Positions 54,304 through 63,900 of a stretch of 64,000 nucleotides of DNA are shown here, piece after piece. The DNA is taken from NCBI RefSeq assembly GCF_048771995.1, contig NC_133030.1:11238001-11302000 (forward strand), read 5' to 3'. A program made the position numbers and the translations under genes. Positions within the stretch are counted from its first letter, which is position 1; the number at the start of each line of letters is the position of its first letter. The DNA is from Taeniopygia guttata. Taxonomy: Eukaryota; Chordata; Aves; Passeriformes; Estrildidae. The notes under the pieces were generated by a model. It was not told the DNA's origin, ran no database searches, and worked only from the letters and a program-made list of their open reading frames with translations.

Positions 54304-54646
54304 TGTAGTAGTAGGGACAGGCGAACGGAAGATCTCGGGATGTGACGGAAAGAGAGACCCTTCCCCGTTTTCCCTGCTTCACGTTATCTATTAACCCCAG
54401 AGCATGTAACCACACCTAACCCAGTAGTTTTCCACTCCCGACTAACCCTAGAGACCCTACCAACCCCCTCTGACGTAGCAAAGACCCCCAAGACTATTTA
54501 AACCCATGAGATAAGATAATAAAGGCTTTCGACCGTCCACCATATTGGTGTCTGCGAGTGTCGCTAGTCCGAGTAGCCCGGGCAAGGCCGGGCTGCCGTG
54601 CTGTCTTCTTGGAACCAGGTCGCCATTGTCTTTCATAAAGGCAACA
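54304..54646 (+). repeat. 5' LTR
   Basis: 343 bp, TGTAGTAG to GGCAACA. It contains a TATTTAAA TATA-like box (54,495-54,502) and AATAAA (54,518-54,523), followed by a GC-rich hairpin-prone segment (CCCGGGCAAGGCCGGG). By eye it differs from the 3' LTR at about 11 positions plus one 2-base length change. Confidence 0.95.
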
Positions 54647-54650
54647 AATC

Positions 54651-54668
54651 TGGTGCCGAAACCCGGGA
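54651..54668 (+). promoter_or_regulatory. Primer binding site, tRNA-Phe type
   Basis: TGGTGCCGAAACCCGGGA, four bases after the LTR, is complementary to the 3' 18 bases of vertebrate tRNA-Phe (ending TTTCGGCA plus CCA). Confidence 0.85.
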
Positions 54669-54775
54669 GGAAGAGAAATTCGCTCGGGTAACGGGATACA
54701 CCTGGACAGGAGCAGCGGCCGGGGCGGTCAGACCGTATCTTGGCGCAGGGAGACGTCCCAGGACCCGCGAGCGTC

Positions 54776-56710
54776 ATGGACAGCATCGCCAGGGTCGTAA
54801 GTGTGAGTTATAAGCAGTGGGGTATCGAGTGTAAGCTCAAGGACTTTTATCTTGCCATAGCAAGGCTGCTTGAGCTTGGGGCGACTGAAAGCCCAGTGGA
54901 TGCTATGCATCCGGGAATATGGGAAAAATGCACAGCCACGCTGGCCGAGGACACGAAATCCTCAGGCAGTGGCAAGAGCCTTAAAACGTGGGGCAAAGTA
55001 AAGAAAGCCCCGCGCAGAGCAATAGAAGAGCAGGAGACGTGGAGCGCGGCGCTTGCGTGTTTATTAGTTAGACCTGGGCTCGGGGTGGGGGCGGAAGCAC
55101 AGACCGTCCCTGAGGACGATCCGCCGGGGAGCGGAGATCCGGGGGGGCCCGGCGCGTCACCCCCCTCTCCGGGCCAGAGGCCAGTCCCCGCCGCGGAAGC
55201 CCCCCGAAAAACCGCAGCTTCCCCGTCCGTCCCGCCGCCGCCGGTCAACGACCCGTTGCCGGAGCTGCAGCAGCCCGCAGAATGCTTCTGGCAGGAGCTG
55301 GCAGTGGAAGAAACCGCGGCTCGGGTGGAGATCCAAACCACGCTGCCACCTCACCCCTTTGAAAATGGCGCTGGCAGCCAAGGAGAGGGGCGGGGCGCAG
55401 GCGGTCTCGGCGCGAAAACCCTGGAGACGCGCGATTTCAGGGACGCGCGTGCGCGGGAGAAAGAGGCGGAGAGCAGCAGAGAGCACGGAGCCAATCGGCA
55501 GCCGTGCCGGATGCAGCTACCATGTAAGGGACAGACCTCCCCCTGCAGGAGGCAGGGCAAGCCGGGGGGGCGGGAGCGGCGCCACCCCCGCGGGGAGGAG
55601 CGAGCTCGGAGCCAGACAAAAAGGCACCGAGCCCCGGAAATGCGCTGGCATTCGACTTCCGACTCAGAGTCCAGCAGCAGCTCTGCCGGCTCGGAAGAGC
55701 TGCCGGAAGCCGCCTGGGATTCAGAGACGGAAGAAACGGAGCCAACGCAATTTAAGACAAAACCGAGTAAAGCTCTAAGCCGCACTGAAAAACAAGTACA
55801 ATACGAACCAGCCCAGTTTACCAGCTGGGGAGAAATAAAAATAGCCTGTGCTGAATGGTCCCCAGCGGCTGCCATACAAGCCTTCCCGGTGAGGCTCACC
55901 GGCCCGGAGGGGAACGAACAAAGGGTATATACCCTGATAAACCCAAAAGATGTACAGTCAATTGTCAAAGCCATTGCGGAAAAAGGAATCAATTCGGCCA
56001 TAGTCTCCACTTTAATCGATGGTCTTTTTAGTAATGACGACCTGCTTCCCTTTGATATCGAGCGAATAGGTCGCATGATACTTGATGGTGCGGGAATGAT
56101 TGTCTTCAGACAGGAATGGGAGGATAATTGTAGAAAGCTATTAGCCCAAGCATCTGGCGCGAGGCAGCCACTACACAGATCGAGCTTATCCAGACTGATA
56201 GGAAAGCACAATGATATGATCACGCCGCAGCAACAAGCCATGCAGATGCAGGCTGAGGAGGTCAGGGCGACCACTCGGGCTGCCAGGGAGGCTATTCGCG
56301 CAGCCTCTCGAGTCATGGCCCAGCCGGCGCCGTGGTCCACCGTGAGGCAGGCAGAGAGCGAAAGCTTCACACAGTTCGTGGATCGCCTGCAGGCAGCGAT
56401 AGACTCCTCCACCCTGCCGGCAGAGGCAAAGGGCCCCGTGGTGGCCGACTGCCTGCGCCAGCAGTGCAACTCTGTCACCAAGGATATCTTACGTTCCCTG
56501 CCAGCCGGAGCTAGCCTGGCTTACATGATCAAACATGTAGTAAGGGAAGAGCACCTGACGCCCATTCAGGCAGCTGTCCACACCCTGACCAGTGCCATGG
56601 CATGCTTCAAGTGTGATGAGGCAGGTCACATCGCGGTGAGCTGCCCCCAGCCGGCACGGCAGCCCGCTGCGGCGCCTCCACCCCAAACACGCCCGAGGGA
56701 ATCCTGTTGA
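54776..56710 (+). CDS. ERV gag, open reading frame
   Basis: A 644-codon Gag polyprotein frame without stops. The ATG at 54,776 is preferred, since the frame extends upstream only to a TTG at 54,740. The N-terminal about 90 residues look like an alpharetroviral-type matrix (MDSIARVVSVSYKQW). A long Pro/Arg/Ser-rich, low-complexity region follows (about 100-340). The capsid is recognised from FTSWGEIKIACAEWS onward, with a major homology region around ESFTQFVDRLQAAI. The nucleocapsid has one CCHC knuckle, CFKCDEAGHIAVSC. Betaretro/alpharetroviral nucleocapsids usually have two, so the end is probably truncated by the deletion that removed pol. Gag forms the virion core; whether this copy is expressed is unknown. 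Confidence 0.88.
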   Translation: MDSIARVVSVSYKQWGIECKLKDFYLAIARLLELGATESPVDAMHPGIWEKCTATLAEDTKSSGSGKSLKTWGKVKKAPRRAIEEQETWSAALACLLVRPGLGVGAEAQTVPEDDPPGSGDPGGPGASPPSPGQRPVPAAEAPRKTAASPSVPPPPVNDPLPELQQPAECFWQELAVEETAARVEIQTTLPPHPFENGAGSQGEGRGAGGLGAKTLETRDFRDARAREKEAESSREHGANRQPCRMQLPCKGQTSPCRRQGKPGGRERRHPRGEERARSQTKRHRAPEMRWHSTSDSESSSSSAGSEELPEAAWDSETEETEPTQFKTKPSKALSRTEKQVQYEPAQFTSWGEIKIACAEWSPAAAIQAFPVRLTGPEGNEQRVYTLINPKDVQSIVKAIAEKGINSAIVSTLIDGLFSNDDLLPFDIERIGRMILDGAGMIVFRQEWEDNCRKLLAQASGARQPLHRSSLSRLIGKHNDMITPQQQAMQMQAEEVRATTRAAREAIRAASRVMAQPAPWSTVRQAESESFTQFVDRLQAAIDSSTLPAEAKGPVVADCLRQQCNSVTKDILRSLPAGASLAYMIKHVVREEHLTPIQAAVHTLTSAMACFKCDEAGHIAVSCPQPARQPAAAPPPQTRPRESC

Positions 56711-56811
56711 AGCTGCGGGAGGAAAGGGCCACTGCCACACACCCACTGCTGCCAATAAAACTGACCTTCAGAACAAAACTAATGAAAAGCTGTGAGTTTT
56801 GTTTGCAGGAC

Positions 56812-58134
56812 ATGCTCGTGGACCGTCCCCGTGATGCATACACCTCTGCTCCAGAGGGAGATGACGGACCACCAAACCACCAGACAAAACCCGAAAGTCC
56901 CACACCAGTGAGACCCAGACATGCACAGTGTCTCTGTGCAATTTTGCTGTTGGGGCTTGTGGCTGGGGGACAAGCCAACCCAGGCCACTACCCTCACCAG
57001 CCATTTAAGTGGGTCATGCAACATCTTTCAAGTGACAAGGTGTTCAAAGAGATCACCACAGCAAACACCCCATCCTTCGTGTTCCACATAGCCAACCTGT
57101 TTAGAAGCTACCTTTCTAACCCTAAACGAAACCAAACCGAACCTGACTAACCCCTGTTAGCTTTGCTATGATGTTAAACCCCCTTTCTACGAAGGCATTG
57201 CTTTAGACACCCCCTTCAGTTACTCCACAGCCAGTGCCCCCCACCAGTGCAGATGGGACACTCCCCGCAGAGGAATCACCCTGAGTCAAATCACAGGACA
57301 GGGCAGATGTTTTGCAATGCAACCTTTGCAAAGCAGAAAAGCAACTTCTGCACTAACATTGTCAAGCCCAACAGAAAAACCAATAAGTGGGTGGTCCCAT
57401 CCGCATCTGGGATGTGGGTTTGCCAGAGATCCGGAGTGAGTCCTTGTGTGTTCCTTGCCAAATTTAATGACTCTATCGATTTCTGTGTCCAAGTTCTGAT
57501 TGTTCCTAGGGTCCTGTACCACTCAGACAAAGAGATATACCACCGTCTCGAGGAACCTGACAGACTCCGCAAAAGAGAAATCATCACAGGTATAACCATC
57601 GCAATACTGCTCGGCCTGGGAGCAGCTGGCACAGCCACGGGTGTCTCAGCCATCGCAACCCAGCAGCACGGACTCTCTCAGCTGCAAATGACCATCGACG
57701 AGGACCTGCAGAGGATCGAGAAATCCATCTCCTATCTAGAGAAATCAGTCTCTTCGCTTTCAGAAGTAGTTTTACAAAATAGGCGAGGACTGGACCTCTT
57801 GTTCATGCAACAAGGAGGACTGTGTGCAGCCTTAAAAGAGGAATGCTGCTTTTATGCAGATCATACAGGAGTTCTTAAAGACTCCATGGCAGAGCTCCAA
57901 GACAGACTGGCTCAGAGAAAGAGAGACAGGGAAACCCAACAGAGCTGGTTTGAATCCTGGTTCAATCGATCACCTTGGCTCACCACTTTAATTTCCGCCC
58001 TGGTAGGTCCACTGGCAATACTGCTTTTAGCTGTTACCATAGGACCATGCCTGCTGAACAAACTAGTCTCGTTTGTTCAGGCCCGTCTGGAAAGGGCAAA
58101 CATTCTGTTCATAGGCCAGCAACAAATGCTGTAA
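56812..58134 (+). pseudogene. ERV env, broken gamma-type envelope gene
   Basis: Begins at an ATG just after a possible splice acceptor (TTTGTTTGCAG, AG at 56,807-56,808) and has a hydrophobic signal segment (CAILLLGLVAGG). Most of the receptor-binding part of the surface subunit appears to be missing. The first frame ends at a stop at 57,148. A shifted frame then contains a TAG at 57,158-57,160 next to the surface-subunit CxxC position, and a further frame change occurs near 57,310. From there the frame is open to 58,134: surface C-terminus, basic cleavage site (RKRE), hydrophobic fusion-peptide region, a CX6CC motif (CAALKEECC) and a membrane anchor (PLAILLLAVTIGP). CX6CC marks gamma-type Env. 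It is non-functional as an envelope because of these breaks. Confidence 0.88.
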
Positions 58135-58302
58135 GCCAAAAACTGTGAACACAGTCTGTCGCAAAAGCCTTCGAGACTCACCTTGCGAAAATTACTCAGG
58201 TTTACCAAACCACCCTTTCCTTACCAATTTACAAGTTTGTACCTCACTCCAGTGCCTATATCTACGACTACCTCATTTTATATATCATAAGGGGAGGGGA
58301 GA
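58135..58302 (+). promoter_or_regulatory. ERV 3' untranslated region with polypurine tract
   Basis: Non-coding sequence ending in AAGGGGAGGGGAGA (58,289-58,302), the polypurine tract immediately before the 3' LTR. Confidence 0.85.
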
Positions 58303-58647
58303 TGTACTAGTAGGGACAGGCGAACGGAAGATCTCGGGATGTGACGGAAAGAGAGACCCTTCCCCCTTCTCCCTGCTTCACATTATCTATTAACCCCAGA
58401 GCATGTAACCACACCTAACCCAGTAGTTTTCTACTCCCGACTAACCCTAGAGACCCTACCAACCCCCTCTGACGTAGCAAAGACCCCCAAGACTATTTAA
58501 ACCCATGAGATAAGATAATAAACGCTTTCGACCGTCCACCACCAATTGGTGTCAGCGTGTGTCGTTAGTCCGAGTAGCCCGGGCGAGGCCGGGCTGCCGT
58601 GCTGTCTTCTTGGAACCAGGTCGCCGTTGTCTTTCATAAAGGCAACA
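58303..58647 (+). repeat. 3' LTR
   Basis: 345 bp, TGTACTAG to GGCAACA, with TATTTAA (58,494-58,500) and AATAAA (58,517-58,522). Confidence 0.95.
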
Positions 58648-59084
58648 CCTGCCTTGAACTTTTCCTTTGGCCATGTGCTCTTGCTTCTTTTTACAGACCT
58701 TGACCCAACACCACTGCAGGCCTCCTTCTCTGTTTCTGCACTGGCTCCAGCTGCATTTATCATCCTGTGTCATCATGAGAAGCACAGGGGAGCTGGGCTT
58801 TCCTCCTCCCTCCTGGATCCTAGAGCACTGTGGCCAGGAGGAGCAGGGACACTGCCGGGGACCCTGGTGGAGCGGGAGAAGATCACAGCTCTTCAGGGTG
58901 GGACACGGGGCCCCAGGGATGGTCAGGGGTATCGCAGGTTGTTTTGGAGGGTTCAGGAGAGGGTCTGAGCAGGTTGGAGGGCTCTGGATGCCGGGAATCC
59001 CAAATCATCCTACTGGAGGAGAGCAGAGCCTGACCGGTCGTGGTTGAAGTGAGGAGTGACTCCACTTGGGAAACCTGAGGGTCA

Positions 59085-59170
59085 TGATAGGACGAGGTAA
59101 GGATGGAAGTGGGGATGGGAATGGGGATGGGGATGGGGAGCAGGGATGAGGATGGCATGGGGATAGGCAG
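59085..59170 (+). repeat. Degenerate GGGGAT tract
   Basis: Imperfect GGATGG/GGGGATGGG repeats; equivalent to the tails of the other units. Confidence 0.8.
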
Positions 59171-59239
59171 GGGAAGAAGCACAGCTGTGCTTCCTCAGCC
59201 CAGAGCATGTTTTGGCAATGATCTCGAAGCACTTCCTGG

Positions 59240-59707
59240 TGTTTGCGTTCAGAAACACACATAATCACGGGATATGATTATATGGAGGTGCTTTTATTCA
59301 GAGCTCTGGGAATCAGGGGTGCAGACCCAAATCTGACTCCGACATGGCTTTCGAGCGGAACGTATTTTATATTCTATCGTTATATAACTTACATATTAAT
59401 TATTAAACTTTTATTGTTCTATTGTATACATTGACATGAGTTTCTCGTGATCTTTCTTAGGTCCATGACCACAGTTTCTCATGATTATTCTTACGATTAA
59501 ACAGTAATTATATTTAATTACTAAACAATCATCACATCCAACAATTATGTCCTTTCTCATGTACTAGCTACACAGGTGCAGTTCTAGCAAGGTACAAAGT
59601 CTTCCTGTACTTAGGGTATTTATTTTCTTTTAAGGGCCTACTAAGCTTAATTTTTCTTTAAACTCTAAATCTCCATGATTTAAAACCCTTTTACTATCAC
59701 TGAAACA
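59240..59707 (-). mobile_element. Candidate solo LTR inserted in unit F
   Basis: About 468 bp, AT-rich, absent from the aligned sites in units A, B and C. On the minus strand CAGAGCTCTGAATAAAAGC gives a poly(A) signal shortly before the end, as in avian retroviral LTRs, and the plus strand runs from TGTTTGCG to AAACA. No clear target duplication was found, so the termini are approximate. Confidence 0.5.
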
Positions 59708-60123
59708 GGAACTGTTTCTGAGAAGCACCCAGCTGCCTCACCTACACATCCAGCACTGGCAGCATTCCAGTGCCACCAGCATCACCAGCATTCCTCTGCT
59801 GCTGCAGGGACAGTGATCACTCAGGGAAGAGTAACAAGGAATGGTAGAAACTGGTCTGGAGAGTGAAGGCAGTTGGAGAATGGGACATTCTGCAGGGAAG
59901 GAGGGTTTCTCATCAGGAGAGAAAGATGAGCCAATCAAAAAATCATCATTTAGAGATTCTGAGAAATACCACTTCCTCTGGAGAAGAAAAAAAAAAAAAA
60001 AAACCAGACCCACGCCTGAGACAAGTAACTCAGAGGAACTGAATTTCTGAAGTAGGCAAAGTTACAATTTTTCAATCCCTCACTCCTCCATGCACTTTCT
60101 CCTTCATGTCACTGACCTGGCAG

Positions 60124-60223
60124 GAGCCACTTTAGGACATGTATCCCAAAGGAGCAAAAGGAACAAGGAAGCGCTGCTGATCTGCACAGACCCCTTTGCC
60201 TGCTGCTGCCCCACAGAGAACAG
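60124..60223 (+). other. Probable 5' UTR exon of the 60.6 kb receptor
   Basis: 100 bp bounded by ACTGACCTGGCAG and CAG/GTCAGT, as in units A and C. Confidence 0.45.
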
Positions 60224-60487
60224 GTCAGTGGAATGTTTTCCTTCCTCCCTACCCCACCTTCCTCTCCTCCAGCAGCTGCTCTGTTCCTGCCACCCTCTCC
60301 AGTCACCACAGTGCTCTCCCCAATTCTCTCCTCCTCTGCCCTGTGCTTCATTTCTGCATCCCCTGCAGAACAGCCCAACCCTCCCACCTCCCTCTCCCAC
60401 CCCACCATTTCCATCGCCCTCCTCCCCTGCACATCTCACTCCTCCCCACTGTATACTTCCCGCTGCAGGGAGCTGCTGAGGAGCCTC

Positions 60488-60535
60488 ATGGTCCATCCCT
60501 GGATTCTCCAAGCACTGACTCCCCATCCACTCTGA
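60488..60535 (+). promoter_or_regulatory. Conserved 15-codon upstream ORF (unit F)
   Basis: MVHPWILQALTPHPL, identical to units A and B; the exon starts at 60,469 after CTTCCCGCTGCAG. Confidence 0.6.
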
Positions 60536-60578
60536 CCACAGCCAGGGCCACATCCCACCGCCTGCCCAGTGTCCATCC

Positions 60579-61499
60579 ATGGAGGTGACCACCGTGTCCC
60601 CACCTGCCATCTCACCCACTGAAGGAGATGATTTGTGTGAGACAGATATTCCCAGTGTGGCCATGCACATTGTGACACTGCTCATCTGCCTCTGTGGGCT
60701 GGCTGGGAATGGGGCTGTCCTATGCCTCCTTCAACTGGAAATTTGTAACTATCGCATCTTTAACCTGGCTGTCATTGACTTCCTCTTCCTTCTCCTCACA
60801 GTCCCCTCCGCCCTGCTCTACCTGGTGGACGACATGTCCTGCTCTCCTATTGTGCCCCTGCTGTACCTGAATTTATTTTTCCAACTGTCAGTGCTGTCCT
60901 ACTACTGGGGGCTGTACTGGCTGATGCCCAGGGACCCTCTGTACTATATAGAAAAGATCTTCCATCTCTGCTGCCGCTGCAAACTTCCTCTGCGCCTGAT
61001 GTGGTTGCTGAACGGTGTCCAATTCTGGACCTTCTTTGCTCTCTTCACTGTCATTCCTGTGGTGACATTCCTGTGCCCATCACACCAGCTGGAGCTCTGC
61101 CGGGCAGCTTTCATCTCCATGAACACCATCATCCTGCTCCTCTTGGCTGCACCCCTGCTGGTTTCCAGCACAATTGATTTCATTAAGGCCAAGTGGGGCT
61201 CCCAGCAGCAGCAACCCAAGAGACGCGACATCGCTATCGCCCTCATTGTGCTCCTCACTCTCCTTCTCATTTTCTGGAATTTCCTGCAGCAGCTCGGTTA
61301 CCTCAATGTGCCCTCCCAGGCTGTTTTCCTGCTTAACTGCATCAACAGCAGCTTCAAACCCTTAATCTACTTCTTGGTGGGGAGCTTCCGGAGGCCCTGC
61401 TCTGTGAGATCCCTCCAGCTCTCCCTGCAGAGGGTCTTTGAGAAGCCAAAACCAAAAAAAGCCTGCAGAAATGATGCCCTGAGGGAGACAGGGGTCTGA
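60579..61499 (+). CDS. MRGPR-like receptor lacking ERC and NPxxY motifs (unit F)
   Basis: A 306-residue seven-helix frame. TM1 has GNGAVLCLL and TM2 keeps VIDF. The end of TM3 reads LMPRDPLYYIEK (LYY at 121-123 instead of ERC). TM7 reads FKPLIYFLVGS (KPLIY, 260-264). Loop 3 has SQQQQPKRRD. The second half matches the 37.7 kb receptor with only about three changes between residues 131 and 255, but TM2, TM3 and the adjoining loops differ at many positions. It keeps the full-length tail (ending RNDALRETGV) that unit B lost. A plasma-membrane receptor is inferred. If it signals through G proteins, it must do so without the usual TM3 arginine switch. Confidence 0.85.
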   Translation: MEVTTVSPPAISPTEGDDLCETDIPSVAMHIVTLLICLCGLAGNGAVLCLLQLEICNYRIFNLAVIDFLFLLLTVPSALLYLVDDMSCSPIVPLLYLNLFFQLSVLSYYWGLYWLMPRDPLYYIEKIFHLCCRCKLPLRLMWLLNGVQFWTFFALFTVIPVVTFLCPSHQLELCRAAFISMNTIILLLLAAPLLVSSTIDFIKAKWGSQQQQPKRRDIAIALIVLLTLLLIFWNFLQQLGYLNVPSQAVFLLNCINSSFKPLIYFLVGSFRRPCSVRSLQLSLQRVFEKPKPKKACRNDALRETGV

Positions 61500-61564
61500 G
61501 CCTGTTGATCCCTTCCACTGCTCTGCTGAAGGACCCCAGGAGAGTGGCAGAAAGTTTCCTTGAG

Positions 61565-61570
61565 ATTAAA
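61565..61570 (+). promoter_or_regulatory. Poly(A) signal variant ATTAAA (unit F)
   Basis: 66 bases after the stop, aligned with unit B. Confidence 0.55.
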
Positions 61571-63179
61571 CAATATCCACGAGATAACGCTCCCCATGGT
61601 GGTGTATTCCTGTAGGAGAAGGGAGCAGGAGCATTGCCTTGGGTGATTTTTGGGGGATGCTCTGAAGGAAGCACATTGGAGCATGGCTTTCCTCCTCCCT
61701 CCTGGATCCACATGGCTCCAGGCAGTGCAGCTGGGCTCAGTGCTGTTCCCCAGCTCTATTCCCCATGGAATGACCCTCATGGCCTCGGCCTCAGCGAATG
61801 AACTCCTTTGGCTCAGCAGATGAGTTTCATGGTGTTTTCAGGGAGCTCTTGCCAGCAAAGAAGGGGATGTGTTAAACCCTGGTAAGGCCTGGGGACACAC
61901 CCAGCATGGGGTGTCGGAGATTTCCCAAATCCCTGCAGGGCTGGTGCCTCTCGATGGTAGGAGAGGGGTTGGGATCACAAGGAGCATCCTTCCTCTTCTG
62001 TCCGGCAGAGCCAGACCTGCATTCCCAGCTGATGGGAAGGGGCACCAGGTAGGGCTGCAGAGCTGAGGAGGGACAGCAACATTCCCTTATTCTTTCAGTG
62101 GGAATTTGTCATGTTCTCTAATTCCAGAATTTAATCCTTCTGACTAAAGTGCAGGGTCCATAGTGAACTCCTTTGAAGCCTTTGATGCCTGTGACCAAAA
62201 AGAGCTTGAAACATGGAAATTCCCATCATCGGATTCTTGGACCATTGAATTGCACAGAGATCAGGGCGTTATGCTGCTCTTCTGCAGAATGGGGCCATCT
62301 TCTGCCTCCCCAGCATCAATGTCCAAGGGAGCCCTTGACCACCTCCCTCCTGAGCCTGGCCACCCTCAGGAGGAGCTGAACAGCAACTCTGCACAGCAGC
62401 TTCAGCCACAGCCCAGGCTGTGCTGATCTTTACATTCTGTAACCAGCCCTAAATTAAGTTTGCATTTATGTTTTCTTTGATTCCAACGTGGTAAAACTGA
62501 CCACAGAAGTTGTTGAATAAACAACATCCAGGCTTCACTGCAGAGCCTGTCCCTGGTGAACCCAGTCCAGTATGGCTAATTTCCTTATTTTGTCCCATTG
62601 CAATGCCTCTGCTTTGTCTGTGAGCAGGGCAGTACCTGTCTCATTCCAGAGCCCTTCCTAAGGCACATCCCTGCAATGGTTGGGATGATGTTGGCAGTGC
62701 CAGGATCTCCTCATTCCTCCTGGGAGAGACCTGGCCAGCAGCCACAGCTCTTGCTCAGAGGGAAGTTTTCCCTCCTTTTCCCACTGCTTTAAATCCAAGG
62801 GAAACCAACATGCCAATGCTTCTGGAAAGGGAAGTGAGAGGGAAAGTTGTGGATGGTGAGTCAGGCTTTAGAGACACGCATGAGGTTAAACACCTAAGGA
62901 GCATTTATACACAGAGCTGTTAATAATTAACAGAAGAGAGAGACAGTGACATCTGAGAGGGTTTTTCTCTCCCTGTCTCCCTTTTTCCTGTCCATTGCAA
63001 AGCAGAAACTTTCCATGGTGCAACCTCTTGTCCAGGGAAGAACAACTCAGCCAGGGGGTTTCTTTCAAAGTAAGTGCAGGAGGATCATGATCCTTCAATG
63101 TATCTTTTCTACTTTCCAGCATCTTCCTTGTCTCCAGTGTCACCCAGGCCACTCCCTACCTCAGCTTGCCGTTTGCCAT
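61571..63179. other. 3' flank of unit F, no gene
   Basis: Non-coding; paralogous to 38.7-40.0 kb. Part of the unit B sequence is replaced around 62.1-62.5 kb. Confidence 0.55.
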
Positions 63180-63235
63180 GGAATCCTAGCATGGTTTGGG
63201 TTGGAAGGACCATTGAAGCAATCCTCCTCCAACTC
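63180..63235 (-). mobile_element. Short CR1-like fragment, unit F only
   Basis: GGTTTGGGTTGGAAGGACC and following bases resemble a reverse-complement CR1 terminus. The segment 63,170-63,640 has no counterpart in unit B and may be an insertion that includes it. Confidence 0.45.
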
Positions 63236-63639
63236 ACAAGCCAGGCCACAGCCCCAAACCCGGTGTGGGTTTTGGGGAAAGCCTTTCAGGGGCCTCCCAA
63301 ACAGTTGCACACTCTCCTGCACAACAAAACTCAGTGTGAAGCCTCCACAGGGTATTCCCATGTGTCAGGAAATGCTGGAGATGGACAGGATCTGCCCAGA
63401 AATCATTCTGCACTGCTGTGCCAAGATTTCTTACCCACCTGCATGATATTTTTAAGCAAAGACACCAAGAAAATCCAGAGGGAAAAGCTCTCAGTCTTGG
63501 TGACTCAATTTTAAAATTCCACAGGGTAATAAGTTTCAGTTCTGAGACAGAGAAAGCTTGGCCCTGTGGAACAGGAAAGACTCAATGCAGTGATATCAAA
63601 GCAAGAGGTTTCCTGGGTGCCATTTGCTACAGCAGAAGA

Positions 63640-63698
63640 GTTGGAATGAGATGATCTCTACAGTTCCTTCCAACCCAAACCGTTCCATGATGATTCCT
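63640..63698 (+). mobile_element. CR1 3' end, shared with unit B
   Basis: Paralogue of 40,045-40,125 (GAATGAGATGATCTCTACAG, CCATGATGATTCC). Confidence 0.7.
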
Positions 63699-63774
63699 CA
63701 CGTCATTCCACATCCATTCCAGGCTGGAGTTCCCCTGCTGCACACAGCACCAGCCTGTCAGAGCTCAAGGAACA

Positions 63775-63900
63775 TTTGCACAATGCTCTCAGGCACATGA
63801 TGGGATTTTTGGGATGTCCTGTGCACTGCCAGGAGCTCAGCTCCATGATCCTTGTGGGTTCTTTCCAACTCTGGATATTTTATGGTTCTATTTTATGATG
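63775..63900 (+). mobile_element. CR1 3' end (divergent), shared with unit B
   Basis: Paralogue of 40,205-40,330 (GGGATGTCCTGTGCACTGCC). Confidence 0.7.

Larger units (their letters stand above)
54304..58647 (+). mobile_element. Endogenous retrovirus, gag and partial env, no pol
   Basis: A 4.3-kb provirus with two LTRs, primer site, gag, env remnant and polypurine tract. CCTGCC directly flanks both ends (54,298-54,303 and 58,648-58,653), a 6-bp target duplication. The uninterrupted target (GGTGACCTTGCCTTGAAC) survives in paralogous units near 37,235, 44,305 and 51,980. No protease, reverse transcriptase or integrase sequence lies between gag and env, so it could only have moved with help. 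Alpha/beta-like Gag combined with gamma-type Env suggests a recombinant ancestry, a pattern known among retroviruses. Confidence 0.95.
54000..59175 (+). repeat. Duplication remnant without a receptor, carrying the ERV
   Basis: Intron-block homology runs 54,060-54,303, is interrupted by the ERV, and resumes at 58,648 (CCTGCCTTGAACTTTTCC). Near 58,775 it jumps directly to 3'-flank homology like 35,770 (GCTGGGCTTTCCTCCTCCCT), so the coding exon is deleted. The tail (59,085-59,170) is a degenerate GGGGAT tract. Confidence 0.75.

Noticed and set aside
56711-56811. Remnant of retroviral pol between gag and env
   Set aside because: Only about 100 bases separate the gag stop from the env start, and no reverse transcriptase or integrase motif is visible.
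62163-62426. 87-codon plus frame in the unit F 3' flank
   Set aside because: No homologous frame in unit B and no motif; likely chance.
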